This document shows, one piece after another, positions 22,600 to 29,019 of a DNA stretch of 29,019 bases. The notes beneath the pieces are model-generated. The model was not told the DNA's origin. It made no database searches and saw only the letters and a program-made list of their open reading frames with translations. A program made the position numbers and the translations under genes. How positions within the stretch are numbered: the stretch's first letter is position 1; every line of letters starts with the position of its first letter. The DNA comes from PFJX01 sp031426815 (GTDB taxonomy: Bacteria > Pseudomonadota > Gammaproteobacteria > Burkholderiales > Thiobacillaceae): positions 1 through 29,019 of the forward strand of contig JASJPG010000111.1 in NCBI GenBank assembly GCA_031426815.1, read 5' to 3'.

Positions 22600-24381
22600 T
22601 CAGGCGGTCTGTTCGTATTCCAGCATCAACTTGTCGAATTCGCCCGGAATCGCGGCGATCTTGGCTCTCAGTGCGTCGATGTCCTCGGACTTGTGCTGGC
22701 TCTTCCAGCGTCGCGCCTGCGCCAGCAGCGGCATCTGGATCAACCTGCGCGCCGGTGCGCCGAGCTTCACCAGCTTCATGCCCTGGCGGAAGATTTCCAG
22801 CATGGCGCTGAGCAACGCAAACTGTTTTTCCGGCGAGGCAAAACTGTCGATTTCGTCGATAGCTGACTGTTGCAGCAAGCCCTCCTTGATCAGGCCGGCG
22901 GCTTCCAGCGTCCAGCGTTGCTCGCTGGACAGCGCCTCGACGCCGACCAGATTGACGATGCGCTGCAATTCTTCGGAAGCGGCAAGCAGGTCGAGCGCTT
23001 CGGCGCGTTCGCTTTCCCAGTTCGGGTCGACGTTTTCCGCCCACCACTTGGCGGCCGAGCCGATATAGCCGGAGAAACTTTCCAGCCAGTCGACCGACGG
23101 GTAATGGCGTGCGTCGGCGAGTTCCTTCGACAGCGCCCAGAAAGTCTGGATGATTTCCTTGGTGTGGCTGGTGACCGGCTCCGAGAAGTCGCCGCCGGGC
23201 GGCGATACCGCGCCGATCAGCGTCACCGAGCCGTGCCCGCCGCTCAACGTTTCGACGCGCCCGGCGCGTTCGTAGAACGCCGCCAGGCGAGAACCGAGAT
23301 AGGCCGGATAGCCCTCTTCCACCGGCATCTGGCCGAGGCGGCCAGCCACTTCCCGCAGCGCTTCCGCCCAGCGGCTGGTGGAATCGGCCACCATCACCAC
23401 GTCGAGGCCCTGGTCGCGGAAATATTCGGCCAGCGTGATGCCGACGTAGACCGAGGCTTCGCGCGCCACCACCGGCATGTTCGAGGTATTCGCCACCAGC
23501 AGCGTGCGCTCCATCAGCGGCCGGCCGGTGTGCGGGTCTTTCAGTTCGGGCATGAATTCGAGCACGTCGGTGAGTTCGTTGCCGCGCTCGCCGCAGCCGA
23601 CATAGATCACGATCTCGGCATTGCACCAGCGCGCGATCTGCTGCTGCAGCATGGTTTTGCCGGCGCCGAACGGGCCAGGAATCGCCGCCTTGCCGCCTTT
23701 CAGCAGCGGGTAGAAGGTATCCAGGATGCGTTGTCCGGTGATCAACGGCGCCACGGCATGGTCGCGCTGGCGGAACGGACGCGGCGTGCGCACCGGCCAG
23801 CGGTGGAACAGATGCAGTTTCTCGATGCGGCCGCTGCTTTTGCCATCGGACAGGCGGACACGGCCGACCGTCTCTTCAATCGTGTAATCGCCTTCCGGCG
23901 CCAACTCCAGCAACTCACCGCGCAGCAGCGGCGGCGTCAGGATGCGATGCAGGATGGATTCGGTCTCCTGCACCGTGCCCAGCACGTCGCCGCCGGCCAG
24001 CGCGGTGCCGGCACGGCGATGCGGATCCGGCACGAAATGCCAACGCTTGTCGCGCGGCAGGGAAGGTACCGCGACGCCGCGCGCCATGCGGTCGCCGCTC
24101 TGTTCCCAGACCGCCTGCAGCGGACGCTGCACGCCGTCGAAGATGGCGCCGAGCAGGCCGGGCCCGAGTTCCACTGACAAAGGCCAGCCCAACCCCTCGG
24201 CCACTTCGCCCGGCCGCAGACCGGCGGTGTCTTCGTAAAGTTGCGCCAGCGCGGTGTCGCCATCCCGGCCGATCACCTCGCCGACCAGGCCGAGACGGCC
24301 CACCCGCACCTGCTCGCCGAGCACCGTTTCCGGCAACTCCAGCTTCACCAGAGGGCCGTTGATTTCAAGAATTTTGCCCAT
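22600..24381 (-). CDS. ntpA: V/A-type ATPase subunit A (catalytic)
   Basis: This 593-residue protein is the ATP-binding catalytic subunit. The Walker A motif is GPFGAGKT (236-243) and the catalytic GER segment is CGERGNELTDVL (about 263-274). The approximately 90-residue bulge (non-homologous) domain that separates A from F-type beta is present (about 115-200). ADSTSRWAEALREVAGRLGQ and later GAVSPPGGDFSEPVT complete the signature. I chose the ATG at 24379-24381 (MGKILEINGPLV); a TTG five codons upstream is possible but lacks family support. It follows subunit E by 63 bp, which contain a hairpin repeat. Confidence 0.97.
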   Translation of the reverse strand: MGKILEINGPLVKLELPETVLGEQVRVGRLGLVGEVIGRDGDTALAQLYEDTAGLRPGEVAEGLGWPLSVELGPGLLGAIFDGVQRPLQAVWEQSGDRMARGVAVPSLPRDKRWHFVPDPHRRAGTALAGGDVLGTVQETESILHRILTPPLLRGELLELAPEGDYTIEETVGRVRLSDGKSSGRIEKLHLFHRWPVRTPRPFRQRDHAVAPLITGQRILDTFYPLLKGGKAAIPGPFGAGKTMLQQQIARWCNAEIVIYVGCGERGNELTDVLEFMPELKDPHTGRPLMERTLLVANTSNMPVVAREASVYVGITLAEYFRDQGLDVVMVADSTSRWAEALREVAGRLGQMPVEEGYPAYLGSRLAAFYERAGRVETLSGGHGSVTLIGAVSPPGGDFSEPVTSHTKEIIQTFWALSKELADARHYPSVDWLESFSGYIGSAAKWWAENVDPNWESERAEALDLLAASEELQRIVNLVGVEALSSEQRWTLEAAGLIKEGLLQQSAIDEIDSFASPEKQFALLSAMLEIFRQGMKLVKLGAPARRLIQMPLLAQARRWKSQHKSEDIDALRAKIAAIPGEFDKLMLEYEQTA

Positions 24382-24405
24382 GTCGGTTCCAGTCAATTCC
24401 AGGAC

Positions 24406-24438
24406 GTAGGTTGGGCAAAGCGTAGCGTGCCCAACCTA
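24406..24438 (+). repeat. Hairpin repeat, copy 2 (GTAGGTTGGGCA), inside the ATPase operon
   Basis: On the plus strand the unit begins GTAGGTTGGGCA and has an 11-bp perfect stem (TAGGTTGGGCA 24407-24417 with TGCCCAACCTA 24428-24438) around the 10-nt loop AAGCGTAGCG. It matches the copy at 987-1016 at 27 of 30 positions with a compensatory stem change. It lies between the subunit E stop and the subunit A start, so the ATPase mRNA would carry this hairpin. Confidence 0.8.
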
Positions 24439-24444
24439 TAAAAC

Positions 24445-25095
24445 TTATCCATGTACCAGCGTCCCCAAGTCCGGTGCGCTGGCGAACAGTCGTTCCATCG
24501 CCACCCGTGCCAGTTCGTCGGCCAGGCGCGACTGGCGCGCTTCGAAGGTCTGGTCCAGTTGCGCGCGGTTGTCGGCCATGCGCACGCGGATGCCGCCTTC
24601 GCTGGGATGGCTGTGGCTACTCAACGTCACCTGGCGTCCGGGCGCGGCACGCGCGACCAGCGCACTCCAGTCTGGCGCCAGCAGTTTTTCGTCCTCGGGG
24701 CGCACTTCTGCGACCAGATCGCCCGCCGGCAGCGCTTGTGCCGCAGCACTGAGCCACTGTTCCAGCACGGGAAGATAAGCAGACGCGTCGTCGGCCAATT
24801 CCTGGAATGCCAACTTGACCCCGGCCAGGGTGGCTTCGGTCAACGCCCAGCGCAGCCGATCGAGTTCGGAAGCCAGCCGCGTTTCCGCCGCTTGCGATTG
24901 GCGACGCACCATGCGCTCGGCTTCCGCCTTGGCAGCCAGCACCTCGCGATCTTCCGCCAGCTTCAATTTGTCGGCCGACTCGGCCAGGATGCGCGCGCGC
25001 AGCACTTCGGCATTCTGGCGCTGCTCGCGCGCCAGTGTTTCGGCCTGGCGCAGCAGGGCCGCTTCGAGTTGGGTGACTTGGCTATCGGTATCCAT
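24445..25095 (-). CDS. ntpE: V/A-type ATPase subunit E (peripheral stalk)
   Basis: This 216-residue protein has a long helical, Glu/Arg/Ala-rich N-terminal half (about 1-105, predicted coiled coil, with AEDREVLAAKAEAERMVRRQ) and a smaller C-terminal globular part, the layout of V-type subunit E. E pairs with G/H in the stalk that holds the head still. The sequence is divergent, as E subunits are, so the call rests on length, coiled coil and position between F and A. The ATG start is at 25093-25095. Confidence 0.85.
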   Translation of the reverse strand: MDTDSQVTQLEAALLRQAETLAREQRQNAEVLRARILAESADKLKLAEDREVLAAKAEAERMVRRQSQAAETRLASELDRLRWALTEATLAGVKLAFQELADDASAYLPVLEQWLSAAAQALPAGDLVAEVRPEDEKLLAPDWSALVARAAPGRQVTLSSHSHPSEGGIRVRMADNRAQLDQTFEARQSRLADELARVAMERLFASAPDLGTLVHG

Positions 25096-25105
25096 ATTTT
25101 TCTAC

Positions 25106-25438
25106 CTACTTCAAAGCTTCCGGCCCGAGCACGGCGCGCACGACATCGTCCACCGCGGGCGAGTAATCGTAGGGCGCGGCCAGGGGCGGCAATTCGGTGA
25201 CGACGATACGGCCGCCTTCGTTGCGCAATCGGTCAAGCCAATGGCCACCGGCGTGGGCGAGATGGGTTTCCAGCAAGACCAGCGCTTCGTCGCCGCTTTT
25301 CACCAGTTGGCCGAGCACTTCTTCCACCTTGGCCGGATCGGCATCGGCATGCACTTCGGCACCGATCAGGCTGAACCCCTCGGTCAAACCGGCGCTGCCG
25401 ATGACGACCAGTCGTGCGTTGCTGGTGGCGGCTTCCAT
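25106..25438 (-). CDS. V/A-type ATPase subunit F (rotor shaft partner)
   Basis: This 110-residue protein has the small alternating alpha/beta fold of subunit F: LVVIGSAGLTEGFSLIGAEV, EALVLLETHLAH and a GGRIVVTELPPL strand. F binds the D shaft and regulates activity. The family is short and weakly conserved, but the GLTEGFSLIG signature and gene order support it. It lies 10 nt before subunit E and 18 nt after K. The symbol is left empty because F is called NtpG in the Enterococcus scheme and AtpF elsewhere. Confidence 0.88.
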   Translation of the reverse strand: MEAATSNARLVVIGSAGLTEGFSLIGAEVHADADPAKVEEVLGQLVKSGDEALVLLETHLAHAGGHWLDRLRNEGGRIVVTELPPLAAPYDYSPAVDDVVRAVLGPEALK

Positions 25439-25456
25439 TGCGTCCGATCCGCTTGC

Positions 25457-25894
25457 TTACAGCTTGCCCAACAGCAGGATGGACATGACCAGACCGTAAA
25501 TCGCGATACCTTCGGCCAGGCCCATGTAGATCAGCGTACGACCGAACATTTCCGGTTTTTCCGCGATCACGGCCAGCGATGCCGAACCGATCGGCCCGAG
25601 CGCGATGGCGGCGCCGATGGCGGCCAGACCGGTCGGCAGACCGACGCCGAGCAAGGCCAGTCCCTGACCCAGCGAAATCTCGCCGGCTGCGACAGCCGGC
25701 TCCGCCGCCATGACATCGCCCACGCCGAGCAACATGGCGCCGGCCATGCCGACGGCAAACAGCCCCAGATTGGCCAGCATGCCGCCCTTGAGCCAGGCCG
25801 GGGCAGGCAGCCGACGCGGTTTCATTTCCAGCCAGAAACCCGCGCCTATGGTCGCCGCGACAGACAACCCCATCAATGCAATCAGCCAGCTCAT
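25457..25894 (-). CDS. ntpK: V/A-type ATPase membrane rotor subunit K (c-ring proteolipid)
   Basis: This 145-residue proteolipid has four hydrophobic segments (about 2-22, 38-58, 77-105 and 118-143). The essential carboxylate is Glu128 in the last helix (GLAEGIAIYG). The second hairpin (from about residue 74) resembles a single two-helix c-subunit, while the first hairpin shows no carboxylate and no clear c-type motif. A signal-peptidase-like site, DVMA then AEP (about 60-65), sits between them. The glutamine that helps bind Na+ in Enterococcus hirae NtpK (Gln110) aligns with Leu99, so proton coupling is more likely. I chose the ATG at 25892-25894, with AAGGAG upstream; the open frame continues 41 codons but would run into the neighbouring gene. 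Confidence 0.92.
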   Translation of the reverse strand: MSWLIALMGLSVAATIGAGFWLEMKPRRLPAPAWLKGGMLANLGLFAVGMAGAMLLGVGDVMAAEPAVAAGEISLGQGLALLGVGLPTGLAAIGAAIALGPIGSASLAVIAEKPEMFGRTLIYMGLAEGIAIYGLVMSILLLGKL

Positions 25895-25955
25895 TTTTAT
25901 CTCCTTGACGTAAAAAACCGAATACCCAATGTTTGCTCCACGCATGCAGCCGCGC

Positions 25956-27887
25956 TCAAGCGCGCATGCCGCGGTTTGCCTGCGTGTCCAACCGCAACGG
26001 CACGAACTCCACGCCATCGCCGCTGAAGAAGCGCGAGAACCCCTCGTAATACATCAGACGCAAGGCCTGAATCGCGACGATGCCGCCTTCCAGCACGATG
26101 ATGACGACATTGCCCAGGGCGATGGTGAACCAGTGTCCGGCGACCGACAGCCCCGCCGCCAGCGTGAAGATGGCCAGTGCCAGCGCAACGTGGTTGAGGC
26201 TGAAGGCGGCGACCCGCATGAACGACAGCGTGTTGGAAAACAGGTTGATGCCGGTTTCCAGGGTTTCGATAGCGGTGACCAGGATCCGCTCGCCGAGGCC
26301 GGCCTTGGCCTCGTACCACTTGAACCCGGCCACCACGGTAATGCCGACCAGCGCCAGCATCCAGGCCGGCCGGGCGACATCGAGCGCACCCGCGACACTG
26401 GCCAGACCGCCGACGGCGCCGAGATAGAACACCAAACCGGCCAGACCGGTGGAATCGAAGATCGCTACGGCACGCTGCCCCGCCACCCATTTGTTGCGCG
26501 CGTTGACCAGCAGCGTGAACACGATGAAGCCGACACCGAACGCCACCGCCACGCCCAGCACATGCACCGGGTTGTGCAACGGCGACAGCCAGACCGGCGC
26601 GAGGATGTCTTCGAAGCCGAAGATGCTGCCGTACAACACGCCGAACAGCATCGACACCACGCCAGCCGCTGCGCCAACCCAGGCCATCCGGCCAAGTTTG
26701 CGGGCAAACAGCAGCGATAGCAGCAGAATGGTGCCGCCCTGGCCGATGTCGCCAAACATGGCGCCAAACAGCAGCAGATAGGTGAAGGCGAACGGCAAGG
26801 CCGGATCGAACTCGCCATAACGCGGCACGCCGTAACTCTTGACCAGCGGCACGAAGGGTTTCAACCAGGCCGGATAGCGCACCAGCGACGGCACATCCGC
26901 CGCCTCGTGCGCACCGGGTTCGCGCACTTCGAGCAGGTAGCGGCCGTGGAAACGGGCTTCCAGCGCCGCGCGCAAGGTAGCCTGCAGGCGACGCGGCACC
27001 CAGCCGGACAGCGCAGCCAGATTGCCCTTGCCGTGAACGCCGGCCAAAGCCGCCTCGGCCAGCGGCCGCGCCAATGCGACGCGGAGTCGCGCCTCGCTCA
27101 GACGCGGGCCGAACTGGTCGCGCAATACGCCCATGACCTTGCACTCCGCGCCGGACAACTCTTCCAGGCGCTTGCGCTCGGCTTCCAGCCAGGCGCGCGC
27201 CTCCTGCGGATGGGTGCGCAGCTCTTCCGGCACGGCCAACTCGCGCCAGCCGGCCTGGGCCAGCAGCCCGCGTACTTCTTCCTGACGCGAGCGCGGACCG
27301 GCAATGACGGCAAAGATCAGATCGCCGACATGATCGAATTGCGAAACCAGGGTACTAGTCATCGACAGCGCTTCCGACACGCGCTTGAGACCGCCGGCGG
27401 GCAAGCTGCCGATATTCACGCTCAACAGGCTGTCGCTATGCAGCAGACGCGCCAGATCCACATTCAAGCGTTCCAGCTTGCTCAACGTTTCTTCCAGCGC
27501 GTCCAGATGCTTGCGCTCATCCTGAATGCGTTCCTCGCCGTCATGGCAGGCCAGACAGGCGGTCCAGACTTCCTTCAACCAGGCGTTGAGTTCCTGCAAA
27601 TCGGCCAGCGAGGGCGCGGCGGCATCGTCCGGTGGTTGCAGCGGCAGCGTATTGCCGCATTGCTCGATCAGTTTGGAGAGACGCGATTCGGCCTCCAGCC
27701 AGGCCTCGCGGTAGCGCGCAGCCGGGGCATCGGGGAACATTTCCGGCAGCGCTTCCAGCGCCCCTGCTGCAGCAGTGAACGGGCACGGGTTGAACACGCC
27801 GAAGCGAGCCAGCGCCAGTGCCGCATCCGGCGCTTCCGAAGCCAGCATCAGCAGTTGAATCTTGAGCAGCGGTTCAGCGCGGAACAT
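25956..27887 (-). CDS. ntpI: V/A-type ATPase subunit I (membrane stator, a-subunit equivalent)
   Basis: This 643-residue protein has a large N-terminal cytoplasmic part (about 1-360), which includes a helical arm and a WVPRRLQATLRAALE-type globular segment, and a C-terminal membrane part with about seven to eight helices (from about 365). The two arginines used for proton transfer are present: Arg558 in NTLSFMRVAAFSLNH and Arg610 in IVAIQALRLMYYEGFSRFFS. Family sequence PFAFTYLLLFGAMFGDIGQG is also clear. It lies 12 nt after subunit C and 61 nt before K. Confidence 0.95.
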   Translation of the reverse strand: MFRAEPLLKIQLLMLASEAPDAALALARFGVFNPCPFTAAAGALEALPEMFPDAPAARYREAWLEAESRLSKLIEQCGNTLPLQPPDDAAAPSLADLQELNAWLKEVWTACLACHDGEERIQDERKHLDALEETLSKLERLNVDLARLLHSDSLLSVNIGSLPAGGLKRVSEALSMTSTLVSQFDHVGDLIFAVIAGPRSRQEEVRGLLAQAGWRELAVPEELRTHPQEARAWLEAERKRLEELSGAECKVMGVLRDQFGPRLSEARLRVALARPLAEAALAGVHGKGNLAALSGWVPRRLQATLRAALEARFHGRYLLEVREPGAHEAADVPSLVRYPAWLKPFVPLVKSYGVPRYGEFDPALPFAFTYLLLFGAMFGDIGQGGTILLLSLLFARKLGRMAWVGAAAGVVSMLFGVLYGSIFGFEDILAPVWLSPLHNPVHVLGVAVAFGVGFIVFTLLVNARNKWVAGQRAVAIFDSTGLAGLVFYLGAVGGLASVAGALDVARPAWMLALVGITVVAGFKWYEAKAGLGERILVTAIETLETGINLFSNTLSFMRVAAFSLNHVALALAIFTLAAGLSVAGHWFTIALGNVVIIVLEGGIVAIQALRLMYYEGFSRFFSGDGVEFVPLRLDTQANRGMRA

Positions 27888-27899
27888 CGGATGACCTCA

Positions 27900-28949
27900 T
27901 CACATCACCTCAAGCGGCGCGCGTTGCAGGGCCAGCCGGATATCGGCGCCCGGCAGCCCGAGATGGCGGCCGCGCAAGACGGCACGCACGGCGCGCAGAT
28001 CGCGTTCGCGCAAGATCAGATAGGCAAAAGCGCGACTGATTGCCGGCGCAGTGGAGCGCAGCACCTTGAGCGCGTGGACTGCCGCCACGCGTTCCATGAC
28101 CGCAAAGACACCTGGGATATCCGTCGTTGCGGCAAGCCTGCTCCGCCATTCCTGCGGCAACTCGGCCAAAACCGCTTCCAGGCTGCCCAGTGCGGCAAGT
28201 TCGCGCAGGCGCGCGCCGGTCAGGCTGTAATGCGAACCCACCAGCAGGAAATACACTTGCGCCGGCGGCAGGTTGTAGTTGAAGCGGTAACGCAGCAGCC
28301 AGACCAGGTTGATGCGGTCGATCAGATTTCCCAGCAGGCCGCGGAATCCCGCACCGGCACAGGATTCCAGCCCCTGCGCGCGCTGCGCGAGGCCTTCGTA
28401 GTAGGCCCGGTCGAGCGCCGCATCGAGATTGAACGGGTCGTGGCTTTGTTCGAAAGCGCGTCTGGCCTGGCGCACGATGCTGGCATACGGACCGGCTTCC
28501 AGGCGCCGCAGCAATTCGCCGACATCTTCGGCATGCGCCAATTCCTGGTTATCGAGCCGACCGAACGAACCCATCGGGGTAAGCCGGGTCAGCAAGGACG
28601 CGGGACGTTCCCCGGTCATCTTGCCGCGCAGCAGGGTCTTCAGGTTGGTCACCTCGAAACGTGCGGTCCAGTAGATCAGGAAATTGCGCGCCGCACCGTT
28701 GAGCGGACGAATCAGCACGCGGGTTTCTTCCAGCGTTTGGGCAATGATGCGTTGTTCCAGCGAGAGCGGGTCGTTGGCTTGGCCGGTGTGCTCGGGACTG
28801 CCGAAGCCGGCTGCCAACTGGGCCAGGCCCCGTTCGGCCAGGATGTCGGGCATTTCGGCATCCGGCGCGCGCAACAAGGCATCGAAATCCGTCCCCTGCC
28901 ACAGGCGGCCGGAGTACAGACTGACGCGAGTATTCAGATAGGCAGACAC
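27900..28949 (-). CDS. ntpC: V/A-type ATPase subunit C (AC39/V0D family)
   Basis: This 349-residue helical protein is the funnel that couples the D-F shaft to the c-ring. Family features are the start AYLNTRVSLYSGRLW and the N-terminal half segment FLIYWTARFEVTNLKTLLRG, then LIDRINLVWLLRYRFNYNL in the middle and the C-terminal YLILRERDLRAVRAVLRG. The start is GTG (28947-28949); AAGG lies 9 nt upstream, and no in-frame ATG gives the family start. Length is normal. Confidence 0.92.
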   Translation of the reverse strand: MSAYLNTRVSLYSGRLWQGTDFDALLRAPDAEMPDILAERGLAQLAAGFGSPEHTGQANDPLSLEQRIIAQTLEETRVLIRPLNGAARNFLIYWTARFEVTNLKTLLRGKMTGERPASLLTRLTPMGSFGRLDNQELAHAEDVGELLRRLEAGPYASIVRQARRAFEQSHDPFNLDAALDRAYYEGLAQRAQGLESCAGAGFRGLLGNLIDRINLVWLLRYRFNYNLPPAQVYFLLVGSHYSLTGARLRELAALGSLEAVLAELPQEWRSRLAATTDIPGVFAVMERVAAVHALKVLRSTAPAISRAFAYLILRERDLRAVRAVLRGRHLGLPGADIRLALQRAPLEVM

Positions 28950-28973
28950 GATTCGGGGCCTTCTGGGCCGAAA

Positions 28974-29019
28974 TCAAACTGCGGGGTCAAGCAACAGGTT
29001 CAGCGCGGCGTCGACCGCC
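28974..29019 (-). CDS. Partial gene: C-terminal end of an upstream ATPase-operon protein
   Basis: Only the last 15 codons are in the window, ending AVDAALNLLLDPAV and a TGA (28974-28976). The gene lies 24 nt upstream of subunit C on the same strand, so it is probably co-transcribed. In V/A-type operons the missing subunit at this point is often the small coiled-coil peripheral-stalk G/H subunit, which has no other candidate here. The visible residues are too few to confirm that. Confidence 0.4.
   Translation of the reverse strand, partial: AVDAALNLLLDPAV

Noticed and set aside
21055..22866. A 603-codon open frame on the plus strand opposite ATPase subunit B
   Set aside because: It lies wholly antisense to clearly conserved ATPase genes and its His/Gln/Arg-rich translation matches no family. 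Long antisense frames are expected in GC-rich codon use.
24382..24396. TTG five codons upstream as the start of ATPase subunit A
   Set aside because: The ATG at 24379-24381 gives the standard family start and has a usable upstream GGA; the extra five residues have no family support.
27534..27558. CLACH in ATPase subunit I (residues 111-115), which matches the CXXCH heme c motif
   Set aside because: It lies in the cytoplasmic N-terminal part of subunit I, where cytochrome c maturation does not act, so it is most likely chance.

Overview
The window is a GC-rich, gene-dense chromosome segment from a Gram-negative bacterium, most likely a betaproteobacterium. The evidence is gene content and order: lipid A synthesis (lpxK), an outer-membrane BamC lipoprotein, and the dapA-bamC, exbB-exbD-lpxK-ycaR and pcnB-folK-deoxynucleoside kinase-panB-panC arrangements typical of that class. 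No rRNA, tRNA, CRISPR array or intact insertion sequence was seen. Species and genus cannot be fixed from the sequence.

Region 1 (1-1115): a non-coding stretch rich in small repeats, then a YefM-YoeB toxin-antitoxin pair with a clear palindromic operator, then a short spacer holding a hairpin repeat. Region 2 (1116-14051): a run of about 13 kb with every gene on the minus strand. In transcription order it holds exbB, exbD, lpxK, ycaR, then flagellar fliJ, K, L, M, N, O, P, Q, R, then dapA, bamC, a YycJ-like metallo-beta-lactamase-fold hydrolase, rhlE and a DUF3301 protein. Genes are close or overlapping, so several operons are probably fused head to tail. The flagellar block supplies the rotor/switch (FliM, FliN), FliL, hook-length control (FliK), the export chaperone (FliJ) and the export gate (FliO-R).

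Region 3 (14052-18458): a divergent promoter region, then a plus-strand operon pcnB-folK-deoxynucleoside kinase-panB-panC for RNA polyadenylation, folate, deoxynucleotide salvage and pantothenate. Region 4 (18538-20406): a two-TM, HAMP-linked class III adenylate cyclase. Region 5 (20535-29019, minus strand): a V/A-type rotary ATPase operon. In transcription order it has the end of an unidentified gene (perhaps the peripheral-stalk G/H subunit), then C, I, K, F, E, A, B and D, a nearly complete machine. It converges on the cyclase gene.

The most interesting items are the V/A-type ATPase with its unusual K subunit, a hairpin repeat family with two copies that differ by a compensatory base-pair change (one copy lies inside the ATPase operon between E and A), the placement of the flagellar block inside an envelope/housekeeping gene run, and the sensor-type adenylate cyclase next to the ATPase. 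I found no convincing wholly new multi-gene system.
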